Part shown: positions 16,240 to 24,993 of the stretch, in pieces
Position numbering within the stretch: the stretch's first letter is position 1
Layout of the letters: each line of letters starts with the position of its first letter
Source of the DNA: an uncultured Clostridia bacterium
GTDB taxonomy: Bacteria; Bacillota; Clostridia; Christensenellales; Pumilibacteraceae
NCBI GenBank assembly: GCA_944362615.1
Contig: CALVTM010000002.1
Span: forward strand, 186,001-250,000
DNA length: 64,000 nt
Direction: 5' to 3'
Program-made: the position numbers and the translations under genes
Notes under the pieces: model-generated
Told to the model about the DNA's origin: nothing
Seen by the model: only the letters and a program-made list of their open reading frames with translations
Database searches by the model: none

Positions 16240-17216
16240 ACTTTAGCCTCCGGGTCTTCTCCGCGCAGATCCAACCACGCCGCTTCAGCCGCAGTCAGAG
16301 TTATACTCAACGCCGCGACATTTTCGCTTAAATGAGCTTTGCTTCCAGTGCCTATGATCGGATATACGTTCATATCCCCTGCCTTTATGTATGAAGCAGC
16401 TATCTGCAGAGGAGTTACGCCTTTACGTTCAGCAAGTATCTCCGCACGACGTAAGCGCTCAAGATTATCCGCATATAAGAAACCCTTCTTTGCAAGCAGA
16501 TTCATTCCGCGTTTTGCGCCTCTTATGTCCGATGATACGAATCTGCCAGAAAAAAGTCCGTTCCCTACGCATGACCATGCGGTAAGCGGCATCTGATTTC
16601 CGGCATACCATTCGCGCTCAGCAGTCTTGTTCTCACCGGTAACGGAAACCAGTCCGCCGCCCCACGGGTCTTTATGCATTACCGCAAGTCCGTAATTAGG
16701 ACTGGATACCGTAAACGGCTGCAATCCGTGCGCATAGGCATATTCATTCGCCTGCTCTATACGCTTGTACGACCAGTTGGAGCCTCCGAATGCGCGTACT
16801 CTTCCGTCGGAAACAAACGAGTTTAAGAGTTCTACGATATCGCCTACGGGCACCTTAGTATTATCACGATGTAAGAGATATATGTCCGTGTGATCTGTGC
16901 CGAGAGCTTCAAGAGACTTTTTAAGGTCATAGCGGATACAGCTTTCCTTTATACGGCTGCGCCACAGAAATCCGTTTATACCGCCTTTAGTCTGGATCAC
17001 CACGCTTTCCCGGTTGTTCCTCTTTTTAAGCCAATCACCCAAAGAATTTTCCGCTTTTCCGTAACATCTTGCGGTATCGAAAGCCGTGATTCCCAGACTG
17101 AATGCGTGATCGAGCAAGTCACATGCGTCCCCGCCTTTTGTCATAAGCGGTATGCATGTGCCGAAAAAAATACGTGATACGGGTTTTTCTATGTATTTCA
17201 TCTCAGAGTATTTCAT
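16236..17216 (-). CDS. Aldo/keto reductase
   Basis: A 326-residue AKR with the catalytic set: D in AFDTARCYGKAENSLG, Y of the same motif, K in IQTKGG and H in LLHRDN. The cofactor end is PIIGTGSKAHLSENVAA. It should reduce a carbonyl with NADPH; substrate unknown. Translation probably starts at the ATG at 17216, six bases after a TAAAAT box with a 17-bp spaced TTGTAA and without a Shine-Dalgarno site; a second ATG at codon 6 is less likely. Co-transcribed with the flavodoxin-like gene downstream. Confidence 0.85.
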   Translation of the reverse strand: MKYSEMKYIEKPVSRIFFGTCIPLMTKGGDACDLLDHAFSLGITAFDTARCYGKAENSLGDWLKKRNNRESVVIQTKGGINGFLWRSRIKESCIRYDLKKSLEALGTDHTDIYLLHRDNTKVPVGDIVELLNSFVSDGRVRAFGGSNWSYKRIEQANEYAYAHGLQPFTVSSPNYGLAVMHKDPWGGGLVSVTGENKTAEREWYAGNQMPLTAWSCVGNGLFSGRFVSSDIRGAKRGMNLLAKKGFLYADNLERLRRAEILAERKGVTPLQIAASYIKAGDMNVYPIIGTGSKAHLSENVAALSITLTAAEAAWLDLRGEDPEAKV

Positions 17217-17222
17217 AACGTA

Positions 17223-17251
17223 ATTTTAGCACATTATTTTGTAAATTACAA
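17223..17251 (-). promoter_or_regulatory. Promoter giving a leaderless AKR mRNA
   Basis: TTGTAA (17246-17251), 17-bp spacer, TAAAAT (17223-17228) on the minus strand, then six bases to the ATG at 17216. Confidence 0.65.
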
Positions 17252-17328
17252 ATGTTTGTCCTCTCTCAGCCGCCGTCTTCCATAATTTTTCACGGAATGT
17301 TTTTATACCGAAAAAATAAAAAATCCGG

Positions 17329-17358
17329 AAAACGATCATTTTTTACCGTTTTCCGGAT
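17329..17358 (-). terminator. Strong minus-strand terminator
   Basis: ATCCGGAAAACG / CGTTTTCCGGAT, a perfect 12-bp stem, followed by a T-rich run on the minus strand. No coding gene ends just before it on that strand: the zinc ribbon gene has its own terminator at 17596-17622. Confidence 0.7.
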
Positions 17359-17595
17359 GAACGCATACAGCGTCCTATTTTATCGGTCTCAGCTTCTCCG
17401 CCCGCTATTTATGTTATTTCCGAATTTTCAGAGCGGAGAAGCTTTTAAGGAGGCATTTTTATTCTGCCGTTTAAATTTTGTCCGCTTTGATATCCGGTAA
17501 CGCGCGAATTGCGATGACCGTATTAACAGTATGAGAAATATCAAAAATTATATGCGCTTATTTATAAAAATTTTTTCTGAAATTTGATGCGAAAA
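17359..17595 (-). other. Unassigned region between two terminators, possible small RNA
   Basis: No credible gene. On the minus strand there is a possible -10 box TATAAT (17547-17552), a 10-bp stem made by AGCTTCTCCG and CGGAGAAGCT about 30 bases apart (roughly 17390-17445), and the strong terminator at 17329-17358. This is the layout of a small RNA of about 200 nt. I could not match it to 6S RNA or another family. Confidence 0.3.
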
Positions 17596-17622
17596 ACGGA
17601 CGGATTTTCTTGTATCCGTCCG
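17596..17622 (-). terminator. Terminator of the zinc ribbon gene
   Basis: ACGGACGGAT / ATCCGTCCG stem with an 8-base loop, followed by five T residues on the minus strand, 29 bases after the stop codon. Confidence 0.75.
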
Positions 17623-17650
17623 CTTTCCGTTTTTTACGATGCTCCCACGT

Positions 17651-17797
17651 TTACTCTTTCGTAAACTCGCTGTTAGTGCACTTGGGGCAAGGCGGCATGG
17701 TATCGCCGCTTCCAAGGCGTACTTTCGTGTGACAGTTGGTGCAATCGTAAGTTCCGCTTCCCGGGGTCGTACCCGTCTTGTAAATCTTTTCGGACAT
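17651..17797 (-). CDS. Small zinc ribbon protein
   Basis: A 48-residue protein with two CxxC knuckles: GTYDCTNCHTKV at about 15-26 and MPPCPKCTNSEF at about 35-46. The spacing and the GDTMPPCPKC phrase resemble the C-terminal zinc ribbon of DUF1451-type proteins. Function is unknown; it likely binds one zinc ion. The ATG has an excellent Shine-Dalgarno site (AAGGAGG) seven bases away, and the gene has its own terminator, so I consider it real despite its size. Confidence 0.75.
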   Translation of the reverse strand: MSEKIYKTGTTPGSGTYDCTNCHTKVRLGSGDTMPPCPKCTNSEFTKE

Positions 17798-17890
17798 GTT
17801 TATCCTCCTTAGCCGTATTTTGCGCAGCCTCTTCCCGCTTTATGCACCAAACATTTTATTTTCATTAAGGTCACTCATTGAATAATAAAA

Positions 17891-17915
17891 AGGCACCCTT
17901 GAATAAGAGTACCTT
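17891..17915 (-). terminator. Terminator of the SRP RNA gene
   Basis: On the minus strand AGGTACTCTT / AAGGGTGCCT pair with two G-U wobbles around a short loop and run into TTTTTATT. Confidence 0.75.
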
Positions 17916-17930
17916 TTCTTTCCAAAAAAT

Positions 17931-18197
17931 GCCGTGCATCCGTTTTCGACGCAAACCGCCAAAGAGTCTCGCAAGCAGCCTGCTCGCCCGAAGCTTACTT
18001 GTGGCACACGCAAAGAGCTGCTTAGTGCTGCTGCGGTCAAGCCCTGACACGGTTCACAGTAAAGCGTTGCACAAGACCCCGGGGTCATCACCGCTTACTT
18101 ACAACTTACCTTCCACGATCGGCGCCTATAACGGCTTTCAGCCCTGCTGTAGCGGATTGCAGGTTGAGGGCACCGCTAGCTCCCCACTTAGCACGGC
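17931..18197 (-). ncRNA. ffs: Signal recognition particle RNA, large Bacillota type
   Basis: About 267 nt. The 5' end GTGCTAAGTGGGGAGCTAGC and following GGTGCCCT and GCAATCCGCT match the Alu domain start of the Bacillus scRNA. 5' GCCGTGC pairs with 3' GCACGGC to close the molecule. The S-domain apical part reads CAGGGCTTGACCGCAGCAGC; the usual GGAA tetraloop is replaced by TGAC at 18036-18039, a URRC-type loop. It scaffolds SRP9/14-independent SRP with Ffh for co-translational membrane targeting. The 5' end agrees exactly with the promoter at 18204-18232, seven bases downstream of its -10 box. Confidence 0.92.
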
Positions 18198-18203
18198 TTA
18201 ATT

Positions 18204-18232
18204 ATTTTATCATACGAAGAGTAAAACCGCAA
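18204..18232 (-). promoter_or_regulatory. Promoter of the SRP RNA gene
   Basis: TTGCGG (18227-18232), 17-bp spacer, TAAAAT (18204-18209) on the minus strand; the expected +1 at 18197 coincides with the paired 5' end of the RNA. Confidence 0.65.
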
Positions 18233-18360
18233 GCGTTTTTATGTCCAATTTGATTTTTTACCGCTTTATTCATCGATTTTATTGTGCTTGCTATTTCGAT
18301 CCGTACACTGCACGCGATATACGACAACACACTTAACAGTGTTGTACATATACAGCAACT

Positions 18361-19066
18361 TTCTTAATCCACGCACTCCGTGCGGAGTGCGACACGCCGA
18401 AAAGCTCGCGCAGTATCAGCAGCAGAATTTCAATCCACGCACTCCGTGCGGAGTGCGACGCGGGTTTTGGGTACACTTCATGTCACCCTCCGCATTTCAA
18501 TCCACGCACTCCGTGCGGAGTGCGACACGCGTTCTGTGCCGACTGCGAAGCCGCGAATTTATTTCAATCCACGCACTCCGTGCGGAGTGCGACTTTAGCT
18601 TTGCGTTGCCTATCGTACTGCCGCTTGCATTTCAATCCACGCACTCCGTGCGGAGTGCGACCGTACCGCACCGCTCGGCTCGGCATTGCCTCCACAATTT
18701 CAATCCACGCACTCCGTGCGGAGTGCGACTTACTACCTCGGGTGCGGTGCGAGGAGCGGAAAAATTTCAATCCACGCACTCCGTGCGGAGTGCGACCCGC
18801 TATATGTACCGGTAGTATCTGCCTTACCTGCATTTCAATCCACGCACTCCGTGCGGAGTGCGACTCAGCTTCGGCGGCATGATTGCAAAGACGAATGCAT
18901 TTCAATCCACGCACTCCGTGCGGAGTGCGACAGGGCTACCGCATGAGAACAGACGTAGCAATCGACATTTCAATCCACGCACTCCGTGCGGAGTGCGACG
19001 CACAATTGCAAAATATATAGGATTGTATTCCGGATTTCAATCCACGCACTCCGTGCGGAGTGCGAC
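18361..19066 (-). CRISPR. Type I-C CRISPR array, 11 repeats and 10 spacers
   Basis: The 33-bp repeat ends on the minus strand in GTGGATTGAAAT, as in type I-C crRNA 5' handles, and contains a 9-bp palindrome (CGCACTCCG / CGGAGTGCG) with a two-base loop. Repeats start at 18361, 18427, 18494, 18561, 18629, 18697, 18764, 18832, 18899, 18967 and 19034; spacers are 33-35 bp. The repeat at 18361 is altered at its outer end, so this is the old, trailer end, and transcription runs leftward from the cas side. Inner repeats are identical. No leader is seen: the array joins the truncated cas4 directly, so crRNA may depend on read-through from the cas operon. The spacers are all different. Confidence 0.97.
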
Positions 19067-19281
19067 TAATGAGACGTGGAGTGCCCAACGATGGCACGAA
19101 GTAATGATGAACTTTTGCAGTTCACATTATCGTGGATTATCTGCGCCTTATTTATAAAAAAGTTTTCGCTCCAATCACTGCCGATATGAATAAGCCCCCA
19201 CCTGTGCGGACAATAAAAATAGTGTTGTATCTCACGGATATTAACTACTATATCAGAATCTTTCAATAAGCTGTACTCCAT
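19066..19281 (-). pseudogene. cas4: Truncated cas4, fused into the CRISPR array
   Basis: The 71-codon frame starts inside the end of cas7 (29-base overlap) and its first ~54 residues match the N terminus of type I-C Cas4: IREIQHYFYCPHRWGLIHI with the first Fe-S cysteine (C24), then W..EN and IIHDNVN. Full Cas4 is about 220 residues; the RecB-type nuclease residues and three further cysteines are gone. From about 19120 downward the sequence no longer looks like Cas4 and ends in a stop that uses the first base of the last repeat. A deletion removed most of cas4, all of cas1 and cas2, and the array leader. Confidence 0.85.
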
Positions 19282-20113
19282 CGGGCATGCTACCGTCTAT
19301 ATTTATTATATAATCGCCATAGCTTCTGGGAACAGATATATCCGGCTTACGTCTGACGGCTATTTTTTCAAAGAGCATTGCTGAGGGCGCATTTCCGAGT
19401 TTGCTTTCATGACGGAAAATTATAAGCTTTCTCATACACATTTTACCTCGCGCGGCGCTATGATCGTGTTCAAACATATTTATTATTGCTTCCCACAGCA
19501 TATCAAGATCTTTTTCCGTAAAACCCGTCTTCTGCGCAAGCATTGCCGATACATATCCTTCTGCCCTGTATAAACCGTATGGAATGAAGTTTTTCTTGCC
19601 CATCTCAGTTTCTTTATTTTCTTTATCTGTAGCAGATGTTATTGCCTGCCTTGTTATGGTTATTTCCTGAGGCAATACAGGATCAATGCTCTTTGCAAAA
19701 TTTATCTGCACGGGACCGCGCACAATACCGCATGGATCATCACCTGTGCTCATAACTGCACCGAATGTACGTACGTCATAATAGTTTGCGCATATGTAAT
19801 CACGCGCGGCTGCAACGGAAGACGCATTTTTACCTTTTTCTTTAGTTTTAAGACCGCACATTTCATACGCCTCTGTAAACTTTGTATTAAGAGCCTTGTC
19901 CGTCTTAATAAGGATATTGCACCCCGCTTCTCCTTCATGCGCAATTTCAATATAATTTCGTATTTTACGCTTTATGCATACGTCAGTAACGATCCCGTTA
20001 CTCGTTTCGGCGTCCACTCTGGGCATATTGCCCGCATCGGGATCTCCGTTAGGATTACCGTTTTCACAGTCAAACAATATTACAAATTCATATCTGTTCT
20101 GTATAGTTTCCAT
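19253..20113 (-). CDS. cas7: Cas7 (Csd2), type I-C Cascade backbone
   Basis: A 286-residue Csd2-family protein. It binds crRNA along its length and forms the backbone of the type I-C Cascade complex. The N terminus has ILFDCENGNPNGDPDAGNMPR, the family signature, followed by GIVTDVCIKRKIRNY; VRTFGAVMSTG near 115 and GPVQINFA near 132 are also typical. It overlaps cas8c by one base and the cas4 fragment by 29. Intact length, so interference could still function. Confidence 0.94.
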   Translation of the reverse strand: METIQNRYEFVILFDCENGNPNGDPDAGNMPRVDAETSNGIVTDVCIKRKIRNYIEIAHEGEAGCNILIKTDKALNTKFTEAYEMCGLKTKEKGKNASSVAAARDYICANYYDVRTFGAVMSTGDDPCGIVRGPVQINFAKSIDPVLPQEITITRQAITSATDKENKETEMGKKNFIPYGLYRAEGYVSAMLAQKTGFTEKDLDMLWEAIINMFEHDHSAARGKMCMRKLIIFRHESKLGNAPSAMLFEKIAVRRKPDISVPRSYGDYIINIDGSMPDGVQLIERF

Positions 20114-21882
20114 TATTCTTCATCTCCCTTGGAATTTTTTGTATATAAGCTTTGCTTTTGCTGATAGTAGCCGAGTATAAACATTCCCTGCTCTTCCATA
20201 TTAAGAGCTTTGGGAAATGCATTATTTATATTGGAAATTATGCTTTGGATCAACTTATCCGAATATATCCTTGCACCATCGCCAAGTTTTGAAAGATGTG
20301 CCTGAGCAAGCTTCAAAAGACGAGGAAATACGAGATAAGGCGTTGCGCAAGCCGATGAAAAGAACTTATCTTTTATCGATGCATTGACGCTCTTAAGCGC
20401 ATCTGTCTGAACCTTTTCAAGCACTGCAAATAACCTGCCAAGGTTATATGCCGTATCTGTGCTGTTTTCTTGCAGCATATTATATACCTCCGTTATATAT
20501 TTTTTTCTTATCAAACACGCCTTTATTATTCTTGCACGTGTTGAACTTACTGAATAGAATTTATTTTTTGCGTTATCTCTGTCAGTGCGGCACCGCCTTA
20601 CGACGGTATTTAACAATGTCTGCGGATAAGGCAATCCCTTTATGATAGAAATTAGAAGTTTTGCTTGCAATGCAGGATCGGAACTTTCATTAGTTACGGG
20701 CGACTGAAGCGCTCTGTCTATCTCCCACATGGAAAGCTGCCTGTCATTGGCAGTAAAGCTTAAGTCATTGCAATGTTTTGCGATATTAGCCATAAGACTG
20801 CCGAAAGATGACTTTTCATAAATTTTTACCGAAAGACGGCTTACATTAGGTTTTACACCAAGAATGTAAAAATCAGTAGACGATTCCGCAAAATTCATAT
20901 CCGGAGTCTGCCCCTCTCTCATCTTTCTGAATATTGAGTCGAGAGTTTCATCGTTTACTTCGTCCGAAGGGGACGGAAAAAGCGAGAATGTCAGTAAGTC
21001 AAGATACGGCTTTTCACTGCTTCTTGTATTAGCCCAATAAAGCAGCGTCATATCACCTATCATCTGCCTGTGAACGGGCGAAGAAACAAGAAAATTAAGT
21101 GCCGCCGTATACATTTTCATACTTTTTCGAGAAATACTGCCGTTGTATGACTGCGTTCTTCCATACGATTCAAATGCCGTATTATTAAAACAAACCAGAT
21201 TTACGCCCGAAGCCTGACCTCCGCGGACGCCTGTAATTTTGTCATGAGTGCGCGCAAGAGGAAGATATTGCCCCGAAATCGCATCCTGCCCGAATACATC
21301 TCCGTTGTCATCAAGCGAAAGTTGCCCGTCCCACTTTACGCACACCTGTGCAAGCCTGTTTAGAGGTCTTGATTCCTCTCCCTCAAGAGTTATCACGAAT
21401 TTTGCCGAGGCATATTCCTTGCCAAGTTTTAAAAGTTCGGCATTTTGCGTCTCTTTTTCAGGAACCCAGCTTTTCATAAATGCAACATATGCCTGCGCCA
21501 GGGGTGAATCGACGTTACTTAAAAACGCGCTGTTGACTTCGCGACATATTTCAAATGCTTTTACCGAGTTTGCCGTGGTACGCAGAGTATTGTTTTCCGA
21601 GTCCCATTCAAGACCGAAAATATACTTTTCGCGATGATCGATGGTTTCTGCCGCTATACCGGGTTTAGAATTTCTGAATGGAAATATCTCTTCCTTCCCC
21701 ACCGTCTTTATTTTTTTACCTACAACAATGTCGCGCACATAAGGTAATATCGTTTTTATCGTACCGTCTGCACGCAATACAAGATTATAGTTTACGATGA
21801 CCTTACTATACCCCTCCTTCACAAAGCCGCTGTCCGGCTGACTGCGCAAACAGTCGTAATATTCACACAGTGCTCTTAACAT
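20113..21882 (-). CDS. cas8c: Cas8c (Csd1), type I-C Cascade large subunit
   Basis: 589 residues, usual for Csd1/Cas8c, the large subunit that recognises the PAM and helps open the target duplex; in type I-C an internal start in this gene makes the small subunit Cas11c. Features fitting the family are the N-terminal LRALCEYYDCLRSQ, GYSKVIVNYNLVLRADG, and the C-terminal LGRLFAVLEKVQTDAL and FPRLLKLAQAHLSKL, which lie in the region expected for Cas11c. The start overlaps the cas5 stop by seven bases. Confidence 0.92.
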   Translation of the reverse strand: MLRALCEYYDCLRSQPDSGFVKEGYSKVIVNYNLVLRADGTIKTILPYVRDIVVGKKIKTVGKEEIFPFRNSKPGIAAETIDHREKYIFGLEWDSENNTLRTTANSVKAFEICREVNSAFLSNVDSPLAQAYVAFMKSWVPEKETQNAELLKLGKEYASAKFVITLEGEESRPLNRLAQVCVKWDGQLSLDDNGDVFGQDAISGQYLPLARTHDKITGVRGGQASGVNLVCFNNTAFESYGRTQSYNGSISRKSMKMYTAALNFLVSSPVHRQMIGDMTLLYWANTRSSEKPYLDLLTFSLFPSPSDEVNDETLDSIFRKMREGQTPDMNFAESSTDFYILGVKPNVSRLSVKIYEKSSFGSLMANIAKHCNDLSFTANDRQLSMWEIDRALQSPVTNESSDPALQAKLLISIIKGLPYPQTLLNTVVRRCRTDRDNAKNKFYSVSSTRARIIKACLIRKKYITEVYNMLQENSTDTAYNLGRLFAVLEKVQTDALKSVNASIKDKFFSSACATPYLVFPRLLKLAQAHLSKLGDGARIYSDKLIQSIISNINNAFPKALNMEEQGMFILGYYQQKQSLYTKNSKGDEE

Positions 21883-22547
21883 ACGAACTCCTTCGCATAA
21901 CGTGCAACATCTATTATACCATTTACCATGCAGGGACGATAAAACCTCGGCGCCGCCTTGTCGGTCGGCTTGCCGTTCTTATCCTTTTCATATTGCAGAT
22001 CGTAGAGCATATATCCAAGGTCTACATTACCGCTCAGAATGCTTTCCGGCAATTCATCCACTATAGTGACCTCGGCGGGAAATTCGCGACACCCAAGACA
22101 TGGCTTATTAAAATACTGCCCCTTTTTAAGCCGCCTGAGAAGAATATTGTAACACTTTTCCTCCGTCATATCCCCGTCCTTTTCGTCTGTCAGCACAAAA
22201 TGAAATTCAACACCATATGCCACATCTTTCAGAAGCATACTCGCCCTCTGCGCGCGCTGTTCAGAACTAAACACAGTTGCATCTCCATTATTTTTCATTT
22301 GTGCGCTTACGCTTCGTAAAGACAGTTTTTCACTTAACTCATTGCGCCTGATGTTTACAAAGTTTATCTGTTTATAAACAATTATTTTGTCTACAACGTA
22401 TTTCACACCGGGATGCCAGTAAATTGACGATATAAGTCCCACAAGCGCACTTGGTGTAGGCACATCATAACTGACGCGCTCAACCTTCATTTCAGGCCGT
22501 GAAAATAACGCATATTCGCCCTTGACAATTATTTTAAACCCAAACAT
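21876..22547 (-). CDS. cas5c: Cas5c (Cas5d), crRNA-processing Cascade subunit
   Basis: A 223-residue Cas5 of the Dvulg subtype. In type I-C this protein replaces Cas6: it cuts the pre-crRNA at the repeat hairpin and stays on the 5' handle. The start FGFKIIVKGEYALFSRPEMKVERVSYDVPTPSA and the GYMLYDLQY/ARFYRP region at the C terminus are typical. Y, K and H residues of the catalytic triad cannot be assigned without an alignment. Overlaps cas8c by seven bases and follows cas3 by 13. Confidence 0.92.
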   Translation of the reverse strand: MFGFKIIVKGEYALFSRPEMKVERVSYDVPTPSALVGLISSIYWHPGVKYVVDKIIVYKQINFVNIRRNELSEKLSLRSVSAQMKNNGDATVFSSEQRAQRASMLLKDVAYGVEFHFVLTDEKDGDMTEEKCYNILLRRLKKGQYFNKPCLGCREFPAEVTIVDELPESILSGNVDLGYMLYDLQYEKDKNGKPTDKAAPRFYRPCMVNGIIDVARYAKEFVC

Positions 22548-22560
22548 TTTAAGCTCCTTT

Positions 22561-24702
22561 TCAGAAAATATATGTGGTACTATCAGTCAAACTGATACCT
22601 GTATCGATATTGTAATACGCAAAATGAGTAAGAAAGTTAAGCCCGTCATGCTGTGAAATTACTCCCTGCTTAAACAGTTCATCAAATTCGTACGCCTTAA
22701 GTGTCACAGCGTATTGTTGTAATCTGCGCCTTGCTTTGCGTCCGTCATGATCAAGCTCGGAAAGTATTTCCGACTGTTCCGGATCATCGGGATATACTAC
22801 TATGACATTCTGACTGTCATTGTCTATTATTCTGAATCGTTCTGCATAACTTGCAAACCTGTATCCGTACGGCGTTATAAAACCTGCAAAGTCGAATTCA
22901 GACATAGTATCCTTTCCATAAGCGAAAACTCTGTCGAAGTACGCGCGTATTGCTTTATCCGTTGTGCCGAACGTCTGCATTATATCATTACAAATATATT
23001 GATTTGGAAGTATACGTTTATCTCTTGATTTAAGACTATCTTCTTCAAATACAAATACATACGCGTGGCTTTTATCAACGCTTCTTCTGCCTTCGCGATT
23101 GCACCTGCCGGCAGTCTGGACTATATTATCCAGGCCCGCCATCTCGCGAAAGACTACCTCAAAATCGAGGTCTACCCCCGCCTCAATCAACGATGTAGAC
23201 ACCAGTAAAAACTTTCTGCCTTGAGTCAATGCTTCTTTAACTTTTTCAATAACTCTGCTGCGATCGAGTTTTGTCATATATGTCGACAAATGATATTTTT
23301 CACCGGAAAAGGTATTATAGAGCTCCCTTGCTGTCTTTCGGGTATTTACTACGATGAGCGCTGAAGTATGTTCTGTTGCCTTTTGAAGCAGCCGTTCTTT
23401 GCTTATTACGCCCAAGTTTTCTATACTGCAGCGTTCAAATACCTTAAAGGACGACTTATCGTCTATAACATCACATAAGCTCAGTCCATTGCAACCGAAT
23501 TCATTCATCCATCGTTTAAAATCAGGTAACGTGGCAGAAAGAAAAAGCGCCTTGCAACCGTAATCTTTAACAAGAAATTTAATTGCCTCCAGACAAGGCT
23601 GATAAAAAAGAGACGGAAACATATGCGCCTCATCAAACACTATGACGCTCTGCGCTATATTGTGCAGTTTCCTCATCTGTGATGGTCTGTTGCCGTATAT
23701 CGATTCAAAAAACTGCACATTTGTCGTGACGATTATGGGGAAATCCCAGTTTTCCATTGCAAGCGCAAGTTTTTGAGCCGTATCTATATTCTCTGTGCTG
23801 TTATAGTCGAAGTTGCAGTGATGTTCAAGCACCATATCTTCACCGAATATATCACGAAAAACCCGGGCATTTTGCTCTATTATGCTTGTATACGGAATTA
23901 CATATATGATGCGCTTAAGATTATGTATTTTGCAGACCTCAAGTGCAAAACTCATACTGGTAAGCGTTTTTCCGCTGCCTGTCGGCATATTCATCATGTA
24001 AATATCTGCATCGTCTGAAGCGTGCAACATAGCCTGCTCCAATAAGTTGCGGCGCGCTTTCTGCACATCGGTGACACAAGGAAAAGATGCCAGTCTGCTT
24101 TCCAATGCAGAAGATAAAACTTTAAAATCCGCTTGAGGAAATGAGCGTTCCCTGTCTTTACAGAAACGCTCTGTATCCAAAAAATCAGCATCGACCAGCG
24201 ACGAGAACATCATTCTTATCCAGAACGCCAACTGTTTTTTTGCAGAAAGTATATCGCTTGAATGTGGTAACAACATTGGATCTGACGTTAATTTTTGCGG
24301 CAAAACTTCACTGATATACGAAGAATAGTCCTGCGGAATGCGTTTTAATGCAGCATAAAGAGTTCCTTCATCCGCCCGGTCAATTGGCGTTCCGATATCA
24401 GGAAGTCCGCCATGATGACCTGCTATACAATAACAGGCGGCAACCGGCATGGAGTATTTTATACATTCCTTAGCGCCACAAAATGAATGTTCAATTTTTA
24501 TGGAGCTGTTTTTAAGCCGTTCCTGAAAGCCATGCTGATATTTGCCTATGTCATGAAGCAAACCAATGTTTCGCGAAAAAATATTACTGCACCACGCAGC
24601 AGAAAACTGCAAACATAGCTCCGCTACGTTCGTTAAATGCTCTTCAAGCGGTTGCCAATTTTCCTCACCGCTATCTGACTTTGTATGCGCATAAAATTTC
24701 AT
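22561..24702 (-). CDS. cas3: Cas3, HD nuclease-helicase, type I-C
   Basis: 713 residues, one chain with an N-terminal HD nuclease and a superfamily 2 helicase. HD motifs: H in the LTNVAEL helix region, LLHDIGKYQHGFQ near 48, and AGHHGG near 92. Helicase motifs: MPTGSGKTLTSM (Walker A) near 240, DEAHMFPS (II) near 355, SATLPD (III), then TAGRCNREGRR (VI) near 533. It degrades the strand displaced by Cascade. All motifs are present, so the interference enzyme seems intact. First gene of the cas operon; the ATG has only a weak GGGGAA site four bases away. Confidence 0.94.
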   Translation of the reverse strand: MKFYAHTKSDSGEENWQPLEEHLTNVAELCLQFSAAWCSNIFSRNIGLLHDIGKYQHGFQERLKNSSIKIEHSFCGAKECIKYSMPVAACYCIAGHHGGLPDIGTPIDRADEGTLYAALKRIPQDYSSYISEVLPQKLTSDPMLLPHSSDILSAKKQLAFWIRMMFSSLVDADFLDTERFCKDRERSFPQADFKVLSSALESRLASFPCVTDVQKARRNLLEQAMLHASDDADIYMMNMPTGSGKTLTSMSFALEVCKIHNLKRIIYVIPYTSIIEQNARVFRDIFGEDMVLEHHCNFDYNSTENIDTAQKLALAMENWDFPIIVTTNVQFFESIYGNRPSQMRKLHNIAQSVIVFDEAHMFPSLFYQPCLEAIKFLVKDYGCKALFLSATLPDFKRWMNEFGCNGLSLCDVIDDKSSFKVFERCSIENLGVISKERLLQKATEHTSALIVVNTRKTARELYNTFSGEKYHLSTYMTKLDRSRVIEKVKEALTQGRKFLLVSTSLIEAGVDLDFEVVFREMAGLDNIVQTAGRCNREGRRSVDKSHAYVFVFEEDSLKSRDKRILPNQYICNDIMQTFGTTDKAIRAYFDRVFAYGKDTMSEFDFAGFITPYGYRFASYAERFRIIDNDSQNVIVVYPDDPEQSEILSELDHDGRKARRRLQQYAVTLKAYEFDELFKQGVISQHDGLNFLTHFAYYNIDTGISLTDSTTYIF

Positions 24703-24940
24703 TATTTCCCCAATAATTTATTTCTTACATAAATATAATAAATCTATTATATTTAATATCTTTACATATTTACTGTCCTTGGATTCGATTTTATAGCATT
24801 TAACGCTAAAAGACTTATTTAGTAAATAAACACCAAACAATTTATGTGAATATATTTAATTTTTAATAATATATCATATTATAAGTAAATTTTCAATTAT
24901 TTTTGTTATATTTATTTTCATTCAATATTTCTGCGAAAAT
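24703..24940 (-). other. AT-rich spacer upstream of cas3
   Basis: About 240 bases, very rich in A and T, without a reading frame of note. It must hold the cas promoter, but several AT-rich sequences resemble a -10 box and none has a good -35 partner, so I do not choose one. Its composition contrasts sharply with the housekeeping genes on either side. Confidence 0.6.
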
Positions 24941-24980
24941 AAAAAAAAGCTGTTGCATATCAATGCAACAGCTTTTTTTT
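24941..24980 (-). terminator. Bidirectional terminator after prfB
   Basis: An 18-bp perfect stem (A-tract plus AGCTGTTGCAT / ATGCAACAGCT plus T-tract) with the loop ATCA, 14 bases after the prfB stop. Works on both strands by its A and T tracts. Confidence 0.85.
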
Positions 24981-24993
24981 ATTTTCGTGTGTA

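Noticed and set aside
18233..18360. CRISPR leader on the left side of the array
   Set aside because: The repeat next to it is the altered terminal one and the crRNA orientation points the other way; the SRP RNA promoter occupies part of it.
18282..18946. Several long open frames across 18282-18946 on both strands with repeated RTPCGV or STHSVRSA stretches
   Set aside because: They are translations of the CRISPR repeat in different frames; not genes.
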